Below, in pieces: positions 36,671 through 45,101 of a stretch of DNA of 64,000 nt. The position numbers and the translations under genes are program-made. The notes beneath the pieces are model-generated. The model searched no databases, was not told the DNA's origin, and saw only the letters and a program-made list of their open reading frames with translations. The stretch lies in contig CAXTIU010000009.1 in NCBI GenBank assembly GCA_964244495.1, positions 1 to 64,000 on the forward strand, given 5' to 3'. The DNA comes from RH-AL1 sp964244495. GTDB lineage: Bacteria; Pseudomonadota; Alphaproteobacteria; Rhizobiales; Beijerinckiaceae. Each line of letters starts with the position of its first letter. Position 1 is the stretch's first letter.

Positions 36671-39157
36671 ATGCGTTGTCTCAAGGGTCATATCCACCGG
36701 TTCGCCCTCGTGGCGACGGTTCTGCTGTCCTTCCTCGCCCTGCTTCCATCCGCCTTCGCCGCCCAGATCACCGTGCGTGGGAACCACCGCGTCGACGCCG
36801 AGACGATCCGCTCCTACTTCGCCGGCACGACGCCCGACGACGTGAACAAGGGCGTGAAGGATCTCTACGCCACCGGCCTGTTCTCCGACGTGAAGGTCGG
36901 TCGCTCGGGCGAGGGCGTCGTCATCACGGTCAACGAGAACCGCTCGATCAACCGTGTGGCGTTCGAAGGCAACAGCAAGCTGAAGACCGAGCAGCTGACC
37001 GGCGAGATCACCTCGAAGACGCGCGGGTCCTACAGCCCGTCGATCGCGAACGCCGACATCGAGCGCATCAAGGACGTTTACCGTCGGTCCGGCCGCGCGG
37101 CCGCCTCCGTCACCGTGCGGACCGTCGATCTGCCGGACGGCCGCCTCGACGTGATCTTCACCATCGTCGAGGGCGACAAGACCGGCATCAAGGAGATCAA
37201 CTTCGTCGGCAACCGCGCCTATTCCGCCGGCAAGCTGCGCGACCTCATGGAGACGACGGAGTCGAACTTCCTGTCCTTCTTCAAGTCGTCCGACATCTAC
37301 GATCCCGAGCGGATCGGAACGGACCTGGAGCTGATCCGCCGCTTCTACCTCAAGAACGGCTACGCCGACTTCCGCGTGGTCGGTTCGGACGCCCGTTTCG
37401 ATCCGGCGAAGAAGGGCTACGTCGTCACGATCACGGTCGAGGAGGGACCTCAGTACCGTGTCGGCAGCATCGGCGTGGACTCCCACAACCCCGCGATCCC
37501 GAACGCCGCCCTGCAGCCCTTCATCCGCCTCCACGTCGGGCAGATCTACAACGGCGACCAGATCGAGAAGAGCGTCGAGGCGATGACCCGCGAGGTCAAT
37601 CGCCGTGGCTTCGCCTTCTCCACCGTCAAGCCGCGCGGCGACCGCGACCCGACCACCCGCACCGTGTCCATCGCCTTCTCGATCGACGAGGGCCCGCGCG
37701 TCTACATCGAGCGCATCGTCATCAAGGGCAATAGCCGCACCCGCGACTACGTCATCCGTCGCGAGTTCGAGCTCGGCGAGGGCGACGCCTACAACAAGGT
37801 CCTGATCGACAAGGCGGAGCGCCGCCTCAACGGCCTCGGCTTCTTCAAGAAGGTCAAGATCACCAACTCGCAGGGCTCGTCCGCCGACCGCGTCATCATC
37901 ACGGTCGAGGTCGAGGATCAGCCGACCGGCTCGATCTCGGTGTCGGGCGGCTACTCGACGGTCGACGGCATCATCGGCGAGCTGGCGGTCACCGAGACCA
38001 ACTTCCTCGGTCGCGGGCAGTACGTCCGCGCGGCCCTCACCGAGGGTCAGCGCACGCGCGGCGTCGAGTTCAACTTCACCGAGCCGTACTTCCTCAACCA
38101 GCGCCTGGCGGCCGGCTTCGACCTGTTCGCCAAGACGACGGACGTGTCGTCCTACTCGTACTACAACAACTTCGTGGCCGGCGGCACGCTCCGGCTCGGC
38201 ATCCCCATCACCGACGAGATCACCTTCTCGCCGCGCTACTCCATCTTCCGGTCCGAGATCTCGATCCCGAACACGTCGACCTACCCCTATAACGATTGTC
38301 AGAACCCCATCTACGGCGTGACGCCGTCGCCCGCGAACACGGTCAACCCGGCGACCGGGCTCGGCAGCTTCGGGACCGCCGGCGCGACGCCGACCTACAA
38401 CTGCCTGAGCAACGGCGAGGCGTCCCTGGCCCTGAAGCAGGCCGTGGGCACGACGCTGACCTCGCTGGTGGGCTACACGCTGTCCTACAACTCGCTCGAC
38501 AACAACAAGAACCCGACCGAAGGCTTCATCGCGAACGTGAAGCAGGACCTCGCCGGCGTCGGCGGCACGGAGCACTACCTGCGCACCACCGGCGACCTGC
38601 GCTACTACCACCCGATCTACGATCAGATCATCGGCATCCTGCACATCCAGGGCGGCGACCTCCGCTCGACGGACAGCGGGCAACTTCGCATCGTCGACAA
38701 CTTCAACCTGGGCCCGACGCTCGTCCGCGGCTTCGCGCCGAGCGGCATCGGCCCGCGCGACGTGTCGATCGGCGTCGACCCGGCCGGCAACCCGCTCGGC
38801 GGCACCGAATACTTCGGGGCCTCGTTGGAGAGCCAGTTCCCGCTCTACGGCGTGCCGCGCGACCTCGGCCTCAAGGGGGCCGTGTTCTACGACGCCGGCA
38901 CGCTGTTCGGCTATCGCGGCCAGACGAACTTCAGCAACATCACCGGGGGCACGACATCCTTCTCGTACCCGACCTACCAGCAGAACAGCCTCATCACCGT
39001 CGGCGCCGATCACACGACGATCCGGTCCTCGGCCGGCGTGTCGCTGATCTGGGCCTCGCCGCTCGGCCCCATCCGCTTTGACTTCGCCAAGGCGATCACC
39101 AAGGACCAGAACGACCAGACGCAGTTCTTCCGGTTCTCCGGCGGCGCCACGTTCTGA
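36671..39157 (+). CDS. bamA: Outer membrane protein assembly factor BamA
   Basis: Core of the BAM complex that folds beta-barrels into the outer membrane. 828 residues: a signal peptide (cleaved after SAFA at about 30), five POTRA domains (from ITVRGNHRVDAETIRSYF in parts to about 420, with RIVIKGNSRTRDYVIRREFELGEGD), then a 16-strand beta-barrel. The loop-6 motif region VRGFAPSGIGPRD is present, and the C-terminal strand ends FFRFSGGATF with a terminal Phe as the BAM signal. Normal length. A perfect 12-bp hairpin at 39162 follows, separating it from lpxD. Confidence 0.96.
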   Translation: MRCLKGHIHRFALVATVLLSFLALLPSAFAAQITVRGNHRVDAETIRSYFAGTTPDDVNKGVKDLYATGLFSDVKVGRSGEGVVITVNENRSINRVAFEGNSKLKTEQLTGEITSKTRGSYSPSIANADIERIKDVYRRSGRAAASVTVRTVDLPDGRLDVIFTIVEGDKTGIKEINFVGNRAYSAGKLRDLMETTESNFLSFFKSSDIYDPERIGTDLELIRRFYLKNGYADFRVVGSDARFDPAKKGYVVTITVEEGPQYRVGSIGVDSHNPAIPNAALQPFIRLHVGQIYNGDQIEKSVEAMTREVNRRGFAFSTVKPRGDRDPTTRTVSIAFSIDEGPRVYIERIVIKGNSRTRDYVIRREFELGEGDAYNKVLIDKAERRLNGLGFFKKVKITNSQGSSADRVIITVEVEDQPTGSISVSGGYSTVDGIIGELAVTETNFLGRGQYVRAALTEGQRTRGVEFNFTEPYFLNQRLAAGFDLFAKTTDVSSYSYYNNFVAGGTLRLGIPITDEITFSPRYSIFRSEISIPNTSTYPYNDCQNPIYGVTPSPANTVNPATGLGSFGTAGATPTYNCLSNGEASLALKQAVGTTLTSLVGYTLSYNSLDNNKNPTEGFIANVKQDLAGVGGTEHYLRTTGDLRYYHPIYDQIIGILHIQGGDLRSTDSGQLRIVDNFNLGPTLVRGFAPSGIGPRDVSIGVDPAGNPLGGTEYFGASLESQFPLYGVPRDLGLKGAVFYDAGTLFGYRGQTNFSNITGGTTSFSYPTYQQNSLITVGADHTTIRSSAGVSLIWASPLGPIRFDFAKAITKDQNDQTQFFRFSGGATF

Positions 39158-39161
39158 CCCC

Positions 39162-39198
39162 AGGGCGCCTCGGCTCGGCACCGGGTCCGAGGCGCCCT
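39162..39198. terminator. Hairpin after bamA
   Basis: AGGGCGCCTCGG (39162-39173) and CCGAGGCGCCCT (39187-39198) form a perfect 12-bp stem with a 13-base loop, 4 bases after the bamA stop codon. No T-run follows. In most relatives bamA and lpxD are transcribed together, so a hairpin here suggests the operon ends at bamA. Confidence 0.6.
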
Positions 39199-39325
39199 CC
39201 CTCCTCATCGCGTCGGACGGGTGCGGGCGGGACCGCGTAACGACCGTCGCGCGCCGCGGCGGCTTGACACGCCGGCGGCGGCGGCCGATGGGACCGGGGT
39301 CCGTCACCAGCCCGCCCGTCGTGTC

Positions 39326-40147
39326 TTGAACGATCTCGCCTTCTTCCAAGCCGCCGTACCGCTCACCCTCGCCGAGGTCGCGGCGCGGTGCGGGGCCGAC
39401 CTGCCCCCCGGTGCCGATCCGGGCCGCCTCATCCACGCCACCGCGATGCCGGAGACCGCCGGCTTCGACGAGGTGTCGATGATCGGCGCCTTGTCCCTCG
39501 CGACCGGAGCGGCGCCCGGCCGGAGCGCGACGCGGGCCGGCGTCTGCCTGATCACGGCCGACCAACGCGGCCTTTCCCGGCCCGGCACCGTGGAACTCGT
39601 GGTCGCCGACCCGCAACGCGCCTTCAACCATTTGGCGGCGCTCCTGCATCCCGACAGCGTGCGCCCGGGCTCGCTCTTCGGGCGCGCGGGCGTCGACCGC
39701 GCCGCCGTGATCCACGCGGACGCGTGCCTGGAGCCGGGCGTCACCATCGATCCCGGCGTGGTCGTCGGCCCGCGCGCCGAGATCGGCGCCGGCACGAGCG
39801 TCGGCGCCAACAGCGTGATCGGCGCCGGCGTCCGGGTCGGGCGCGATTGCGCCATCGACGCGCACGTCACCATCGCCTACGCGCTGATCGGCGATCGCGT
39901 GATCCTTCACGCCGGCGTCCGCATCGGGCACGGCGGTCCCAACCTGCGAACCGCGCCGCACGCGCCCTGCCTCGGCCGCGTCATCATCCAGAACGACGTC
40001 CAGATCGGCGTCAACGTTTCGATCGCCAGGGGTCGTTCGGGCGACACCGTGATCGGCGAGGGGAGCCGCATCGATCCCTTGGCGGTCATCGGGTGCGACA
40101 CGCAGATCGGACGCCACATCATCGTGGGACCGGATGGCCGCCTGTGA
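39326..40147 (+). CDS. lpxD: Degenerate, C-terminally short LpxD homologue
   Basis: Position and sequence identify UDP-3-O-acyl-glucosamine N-acyltransferase of lipid A synthesis: the N-terminal domain (LAFFQAAVPLTLAEVAARCG) and left-handed beta-helix hexapeptides (VIGAGVRVG, ALIGDRVILHAGVRIG, GRVIIQNDVQIG, GDTVIGEG). Signature sites have changed: GxDGFGF reads GHGGPNL, IDRGAL reads IARGRS, and the QIGHN motif with the catalytic His reads VIGCD. It stops after IGRHIIVGPDGRL, about 70-80 residues before the usual end. The start is uncertain (TTG 39326, or GTG 39221 in frame). I judge it probably inactive, or adapted to another role; a pseudogene is possible. Confidence 0.75.
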   Translation: MNDLAFFQAAVPLTLAEVAARCGADLPPGADPGRLIHATAMPETAGFDEVSMIGALSLATGAAPGRSATRAGVCLITADQRGLSRPGTVELVVADPQRAFNHLAALLHPDSVRPGSLFGRAGVDRAAVIHADACLEPGVTIDPGVVVGPRAEIGAGTSVGANSVIGAGVRVGRDCAIDAHVTIAYALIGDRVILHAGVRIGHGGPNLRTAPHAPCLGRVIIQNDVQIGVNVSIARGRSGDTVIGEGSRIDPLAVIGCDTQIGRHIIVGPDGRL

Positions 40148-40264
40148 GACGATCGCCGATCATGGGCGCGCGGCGTCCGTCCGTTTCGCCGTCGCGCGAA
40201 ATGGTCTAGACGTCCTGCGGCCCTCGCGAACCGGCGGCGCCCCGTGACCACGGACGAGACGACC

Positions 40265-40747
40265 ATGGATGACCGAGTGAGCGCGGACGGCAAACGGAGC
40301 TTCGACGTCCAAGCCATCATGAAGAGCCTGCCGCACCGCTACCCGTTCCTGATGGTCGATCGCATCATCGAGGCGATCGACGACGTGTCCTGCATCGGCA
40401 TCAAGAACGTGACGATCAACGAGCCGCACTTTCCCGGTCATTTCCCCGGTCAGCCGGTCATGCCGGGCGTCCTCATCATCGAGGGCATGGCGCAGACGGC
40501 CGGCGCCTTCTGCATCAGGGCGCACATGAAGGACGATGACGGCCCCGCGCCGCTCGTCTACTTCACGACGATCGACAAGGCCAAGTTCCGCAAGCCTGTC
40601 GTTCCCGGCGATCGGCTCGAGTACCACGTGGAACGAACCAACCGTCGCCGCAACATCTGGTGGTTCAAGGCGCGCGCCACCGTCGACGGGCAATGCGTGT
40701 GCGAAGCCGAGTTCTCGGCGCTGCTCGGCGCGCCGCCCAAGGCGTGA
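40265..40747 (+). CDS. fabZ: 3-hydroxyacyl-[ACP] dehydratase FabZ
   Basis: Dehydrates 3-hydroxyacyl-ACP in fatty acid elongation. 160 residues from ATG 40265. Hot-dog fold with IMKSLPHRYPFLMVDRI, catalytic His59 in PHFPGHFPGQPVMPGVLIIE and Glu73 in IIEGMAQTAG. The length is normal. A GTG 7 codons earlier (40244) is an alternative; neither has a strong ribosome site. It follows the lpxD homologue as in other alphaproteobacteria, but lpxA does not follow; instead a quinone reductase gene starts 52 bases downstream. Confidence 0.95.
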   Translation: MDDRVSADGKRSFDVQAIMKSLPHRYPFLMVDRIIEAIDDVSCIGIKNVTINEPHFPGHFPGQPVMPGVLIIEGMAQTAGAFCIRAHMKDDDGPAPLVYFTTIDKAKFRKPVVPGDRLEYHVERTNRRRNIWWFKARATVDGQCVCEAEFSALLGAPPKA

Positions 40748-40799
40748 GCGGTAACCGGGATCGGACGACGGGGCCGGACAGGTCCGAAGAGGGGGCGCG

Positions 40800-41774
40800 A
40801 TGACGAAAGCTGTGCTGGTTCATGAGTTCGGTGGTCCCGAGGTCATGGCGATCGAGGACGTCGCGGTGCCGACGCCCGAGAAGGGGGAGGTCCTGCTCCG
40901 CGTCCACGCCGCCGGCGTCAACTTCATCGACACCTACTTCCGCAGCGGCGCCTACAAGCCGCCGCAGATGCCGTTCACGCCCGGCAGCGAGGCGGCCGGC
41001 GAGGTCGCGGCGGTCGGCAAGGGCGTCAAGGGTTTGAAGGAGGGCGATCGCGTCGCCTTCGTCGGATCGCTCGGCTGCTACACGCGGGAGCGGATCGTTC
41101 CCGCCAACCGCCTGATCAAGCTGCCGAAGAAGGTGAGCTACGAAACCGCGGCGGCGATGATGCTGAAGGGGCTGACCGCGCAGTACCTGCTGCGGCAGAC
41201 CTATAAGGTGAAGGAGGGCGACACCATCCTCGTCCACGCCGCCGCCGGCGGCGTCGGCCTCATCCTCTGCCAGTGGGCGAAGGCGCTGGGCGCGCGGGTG
41301 ATCGCCACGGTGGGTACGAAGGAGAAGGCGGCGCTCGCCAAGCAGGCCGGCGCCAAGCACGTCATCCTCTACCGCGACGAGGATTTCGTGGAGCGCGTCA
41401 AGGCGATCACGAAGGGGAAGCTCTGCGCCGTCGTCTACGATGGCGTGGGCAAGTCGACCTATCCCGGATCGCTCGATTGCCTGCGCCCGCTCGGCCTGCT
41501 CGCCAGCTTCGGGTCCTCGTCGGGGAAGATCGATAATTTCGACATCGGCGCCCTGGCGCCCAAGGGATCGCTGTTCGTCACGCGACCCACCCTCGCCACC
41601 TACACGGCGGAATCCTCGCGCCTGCAGAAGATGGCGCGCGAACTGATGGAGATCGTCGCCAGCGGCGACGTGCGCATCGCGCTCAACGCGACCGCCCCGC
41701 TCGAGGACGTCGTCGCCGTGCACCGCTCGCTGGAGGCGCGCGAGACGACCGGCTCGGTGGTCCTGACGGTCTGA
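40800..41774 (+). CDS. Zinc-free NADPH:quinone oxidoreductase (MDR family)
   Basis: A 324-residue medium-chain dehydrogenase/reductase of the QOR type: VNFIDTYFRSGAYKP (substrate region without zinc ligands), PGSEAAGEV, and the NADPH-binding HAAAGGVGLILCQWAKALGA. Members reduce quinones or alkenals by one electron or hydride. The short length and MTKAVLVHEFGGPEVM start fit the family. GAGGGGGCGCG precedes the ATG. It sits where lpxA normally stands. The substrate is not determined. Confidence 0.92.
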   Translation: MTKAVLVHEFGGPEVMAIEDVAVPTPEKGEVLLRVHAAGVNFIDTYFRSGAYKPPQMPFTPGSEAAGEVAAVGKGVKGLKEGDRVAFVGSLGCYTRERIVPANRLIKLPKKVSYETAAAMMLKGLTAQYLLRQTYKVKEGDTILVHAAAGGVGLILCQWAKALGARVIATVGTKEKAALAKQAGAKHVILYRDEDFVERVKAITKGKLCAVVYDGVGKSTYPGSLDCLRPLGLLASFGSSSGKIDNFDIGALAPKGSLFVTRPTLATYTAESSRLQKMARELMEIVASGDVRIALNATAPLEDVVAVHRSLEARETTGSVVLTV

Positions 41775-41943
41775 ACCGTCCGGGGCGCCGCGCGGGGCGG
41801 TCGTCCGGCGCCGGGCGGGACCGGCCCACAGTGCCGTGTCCGCCAGTGCTGCCCGCCCGGCGGAACGCCGCCGACGCGGGTCGGCGGCGATCCCGGCCGC
41901 CGACCCCGAGCGTGCGGGACGCTCTCCGGCGGCAAGCGACGGA

Positions 41944-42636
41944 TCAGGCGTGGAACGAGTGCTGCGGGTGCTGCGACCCGACGCCGAGGCTTTGCAGGAA
42001 CGCCGTGATGGCCTGCGTGCGGCGGTCGCAGCCGAGCTTGTCGAGGATCGCCGACACGTGGCTCTTCACCGTGCCCTCGGTCACGCCGAGTTCCCAGGCG
42101 ATCTGCTTGTTGAGGAGGCCGCGCGTCATCAGTTCGAGGATCTCGACTTGGCGGCTCGACAGCTTCGCCATGCCGGTGGCCGGGGCGAGGCGATCCTCCA
42201 TCTTGAAATACGTGCGGCCGGCGGCGATCTCGCTCACGGCGAGTTCGAGTTCGCTCCCGTCGCACTCGGGCGTGACGACGCCGGAGACGCCGCGCAACTG
42301 CAGCAGGCGATAGGCGCTCTCGTCGGTGCAGGCGACGAGGCAGATCGCGACGCCTTCCGCCCGGACGTGGTCGCGCAGGCCGCCGGGGTCCCGCTCCAGC
42401 GCCGTCCAGGACGTGACGTCGCACAAGATGACGGTGCCGCGCCGCGCGGCGCGGATCGCCTCCGCCACCTCGGCGACGCGCGCGCCATGGTGGATCGCCC
42501 GGCCGCTCAGGCTGGCGTACATGTGGAGCGCGTTCTTCATGCCGAGGCGCATGAGCGGCGCCGCGTGAAGGATGATCAGCGAAGAGGCAGTGCCGTCGAC
42601 TTCTATGGTCGCGGTATCAAAGCTCTTGAATGGCAT
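41944..42636 (-). CDS. LuxR-type DNA-binding regulator with a degenerate receiver
   Basis: A 230-residue NarL/FixJ-like protein. The C-terminal HTH is intact: KLSSRQVEILELMTRGLLNKQIA, then ELGVTEGTVKSHVSAILDKLG. The N-terminal receiver-like domain lacks the acid pocket (ILHAAPL at 22-28 instead of a DD pair) and the conserved Lys (VVTPECD), though Asp73 (LCDVTS) is at the phospho-acceptor position. It probably signals without phosphorylation. GGAGG precedes the ATG at 42636. It is divergent from the ScfR-type gene and shares its 120-base control region with three TTTGCAAA boxes, so it may be under ScfR control. The target is unknown. Confidence 0.85.
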   Translation of the reverse strand: MPFKSFDTATIEVDGTASSLIILHAAPLMRLGMKNALHMYASLSGRAIHHGARVAEVAEAIRAARRGTVILCDVTSWTALERDPGGLRDHVRAEGVAICLVACTDESAYRLLQLRGVSGVVTPECDGSELELAVSEIAAGRTYFKMEDRLAPATGMAKLSSRQVEILELMTRGLLNKQIAWELGVTEGTVKSHVSAILDKLGCDRRTQAITAFLQSLGVGSQHPQHSFHA

Positions 42637-42709
42637 AAGGTTTTTCCTCCCGGTCTATCGTTCGTCGGATACCGGGAATCGACCCGCCTTTCGTGCAGAA
42701 TAGGGCGGA

Positions 42710-42741
42710 CTTGCAAAGAATTTGCAAATCCAATTTGCAAT
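42710..42741. promoter_or_regulatory. Three TTTGCAAA boxes in the luxR-scfR divergent region
   Basis: Three copies of the self-palindromic octamer occur: CTTGCAAA (42710-42717), TTTGCAAA (42721-42728) and TTTGCAAT (42734-42741), with centre-to-centre spacing of 11 and 13 bases. TTTGCAAA pairs are the known binding motif of the ScfR/RamB regulators (for example PccR of Rhodobacter sphaeroides). They end 15 bases before the scfR ATG, so autoregulation is likely, and they could also control the divergent luxR gene. Confidence 0.8.
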
Positions 42742-42756
42742 GTTACAATTCATCGA

Positions 42757-44184
42757 ATGCGTCAGAAGATCTTCGCCGGCCCCAAGATCCGCCACTTCCG
42801 CGAGGCGAGCGGCCTCAACCAGGTGGCGTTCGCCGAGCGCCTGAACATTTCCGCCAGCTACCTCAACCAGATCGAGAGCAATCAGCGCCCCTTGACCGCG
42901 CAGGTCATGGTCGCGCTCGCCCAAACCTTCTCCATCGATGTCGGCGCCTTCGCGCACCAGGATACGGAGAGGGTCGTCAGCGACCTCCGCGAGGCGCTCG
43001 CGGACCCGATCTTCGGTGGTTTGGTTCCCAACGGGCAGGACCTCAAGACGATCGTCACCAACGTGCCCTGGTTCGCCCACGCTTTCCTCGGCCTTCACGT
43101 CGGCTTCCGCCGGACCGGCGAGCGTCTGCACGCCCTCGACGAGGTTTACGCGAACGGCGGCGAGGAGGGCGACCGTTCGCCCGGCGTCCTCATGCCCTAC
43201 GAGGAGGTCCGCGACTTCCTGCATTACCGCAGCAACTACTTCGAGGGTCTCGACCGGGCCGCCGAGGACCTCGCCGAGCAGACCTTCGGGTCCGTCGCGG
43301 CGAGGCCTGACACGCTCTCGAAGTACCTTCTGACCAAGCACGCGATCCGCATCGAACTGCGCGACATCGAGCCCAACTCCCGCTTCATGCGCCAGTACGA
43401 CCGGAAGACGAAGGTGCTGTGGCTGCGCGAGGGTATCGATCCCGCCTCCGCCAGCTTCCTCATCGCGCAACAGATCGGCCTGCTGGAGCAGGGGGACGAG
43501 ATCGAGCGGATCGTCGCCGCCGCCGGGTTCCGCACCGCCGACGCCGCCGCCATCACCAGGCTCGCGTTGGCCAACTATTTCGCCGGCGCGGTGCTGATGC
43601 CCTACGACCGCTTCCTCGATGCCGCGCGTCGCACGCGTTACGACGCGGAGCGGCTCTGCTTCATCTTCGGCACGAGCTTCGAGCAGGTCGGGCATCGCTT
43701 CTCGACGCTGCAGAAGCCCAACGCCAAGGGCGTGCCCTTCTACTTCGTCCGCTTCGACCGCGCCGGCAACATCATCAAGCGCCACTCCTCGACCCGCTTC
43801 CAGTTCGCCCGTTTCGGGGGCACCTGCCCGTTGTGGAACGTCCACGAAGCGTTCGAGGCGGGCGGGCGCACCCTCGTCCAGATCGCCGAGATGCCGGACG
43901 GCGTCCGTTACCTTTGCGTGGCGCGCGCGGTGACGAAGTCCGGCGGAAGCCACCTGGCGCCCCCTCGGCACTACGCGCTCGGCATCGGCTGCGAACTCAA
44001 CCATTCGAACGAGGTCGTCTACGCCGACGCCCTCGACCTCAAGACGACGCCCGTGACGCTGATCGGCGTCAGCTGCCGGATGTGCGAGCGCAACGATTGC
44101 CCGCAACGGGCCGCGCCGCCCATCGACAGGGCCTTGAGCGTCGATCCCGACCGCCGCGAGTTCGTGCCCTTCCGCTTCTCCTGA
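42757..44184 (+). CDS. Short-chain fatty acyl-CoA regulator (ScfR/RamB family)
   Basis: A 475-residue regulator: an N-terminal XRE-type HTH (FREASGLNQVAFAERLNISA, SYLNQIESNQRPLTA), a central ImmA/IrrE-like and DUF2083 ligand-binding part, and a C-terminal cysteine cluster GVSCRMCERNDCPQRAAPP, the family hallmark. Relatives (PccR, MccR, RamB) sense acyl-CoAs and control propionyl-CoA carboxylase, methylcitrate, glyoxylate or acetate genes through TTTGCAAA sites, three of which lie just upstream. No such target operon is in this window. ATG 42757 is chosen because the HTH begins right after it. Confidence 0.9.
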   Translation: MRQKIFAGPKIRHFREASGLNQVAFAERLNISASYLNQIESNQRPLTAQVMVALAQTFSIDVGAFAHQDTERVVSDLREALADPIFGGLVPNGQDLKTIVTNVPWFAHAFLGLHVGFRRTGERLHALDEVYANGGEEGDRSPGVLMPYEEVRDFLHYRSNYFEGLDRAAEDLAEQTFGSVAARPDTLSKYLLTKHAIRIELRDIEPNSRFMRQYDRKTKVLWLREGIDPASASFLIAQQIGLLEQGDEIERIVAAAGFRTADAAAITRLALANYFAGAVLMPYDRFLDAARRTRYDAERLCFIFGTSFEQVGHRFSTLQKPNAKGVPFYFVRFDRAGNIIKRHSSTRFQFARFGGTCPLWNVHEAFEAGGRTLVQIAEMPDGVRYLCVARAVTKSGGSHLAPPRHYALGIGCELNHSNEVVYADALDLKTTPVTLIGVSCRMCERNDCPQRAAPPIDRALSVDPDRREFVPFRFS

Positions 44185-44276
44185 GCAGGTTCGCGGGGCG
44201 GCGGGTCGGGCGCGCTCGACAGGTCGGCATGGCCACGGCTCGGTGTGGCTGAAGGTTGGGGCGGCTAAAGGTTGGC

Positions 44277-45101
44277 ATGGCTCATGCAACGGTGAGCCGC
44301 TCACCAGCTGTCTTGGGCATCTCAACGGGAACGTGCAGGATGACGGGCTTCGGCAGCGTTTCGTCTCCGAACGCAGCGGCGGGCGTGCTCGCCGTACCGT
44401 CCGCCACCCTCAAGGCGAACCAGGCCTATGACACCCTGCGGCGCGAGATCGTGTCCTGCCGCCTTTTGCCGGGCACGCGCTTCACCGAGGTGGAGCTCAT
44501 GGAGCGCTTCGCGATGGGCAAGGCGAGCTGCCGGATCGCCCTCCAGCGCCTGACGCAAGAGGGGTTCGTGGCCTCGATGCCGCGGCACGGCTACCGCGTC
44601 GCGCCTGTCACCGTGAAAGACGTCGACGAGGTCTTCGCGCTGCGCACGGAGCTGGAGCCGATGGCGGCCCGCGCGGCGGCCGGCCGGGTCAACCGGGCGC
44701 AGCTGGAGCGGCTGGAGCAGGCCTGCCGGCGGCGCATCGACGTCGATGTCGGCAACCAGATCGACTTCTTCCTCGAAGCCAACCGCAGCTTCCACATGGC
44801 GATCGCGGTCGCCGCCGGCAATCAGCGCCTTTGTCGTGCCCTGTCCGGCCTCCTCGACGAGATGACGCGCCTCGTCGCCCTGGGCTTCGGTGTCCAGGGC
44901 GTGCGTCCCAACATCGAGAGCGACCACGCGACCATGATCGAGCGTCTCGTCGCGGGCGACGCAGACGGCGCGGCCCTCGTCGCGCGGCACCACGTCGAGA
45001 CGTTCCGCGCGATGACCATGGAGAAGGTGATCGCCAGCCTGCGCGATGCCGAGGTGGTCGTGCCGCCCGGCGCGCTCCGGTCCGGCATGGGCCGACGATG
45101 A
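44277..45101 (+). CDS. GntR/FadR-family transcriptional regulator (FCD domain)
   Basis: About 274 residues. The N-terminal winged HTH reads AYDTLRREIVSCRLLPGTRFTEVELMERF then GKASCRIALQRLTQEGFV (in parts). The C-terminal FCD all-helical domain has the metal-binding residues Asp/His in FFLEANRSFHMAIA, SDHATMIERL and ARHHVETF. FCD domains bind small carboxylates. ATG 44277 follows AAAGG; ATG 44340 is an alternative start. A 13-bp near-repeat (GGCTGAAGGTTGG at 44247, GGCTAAAGGTTGG at 44263) lies upstream and could be an operator. It overlaps the ABC ATPase start by ATGA, so it controls its own operon, probably as a ligand-responsive repressor. Confidence 0.85.
   Translation: MAHATVSRSPAVLGISTGTCRMTGFGSVSSPNAAAGVLAVPSATLKANQAYDTLRREIVSCRLLPGTRFTEVELMERFAMGKASCRIALQRLTQEGFVASMPRHGYRVAPVTVKDVDEVFALRTELEPMAARAAAGRVNRAQLERLEQACRRRIDVDVGNQIDFFLEANRSFHMAIAVAAGNQRLCRALSGLLDEMTRLVALGFGVQGVRPNIESDHATMIERLVAGDADGAALVARHHVETFRAMTMEKVIASLRDAEVVVPPGALRSGMGRR

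Noticed and set aside
36530..40117. 1195-codon minus-strand open frame opposite bamA and lpxD
   Set aside because: The same GC-driven effect; bamA is unmistakable on the other strand and the shadow product is repetitive Asp/Val/Arg/Ala-rich sequence.
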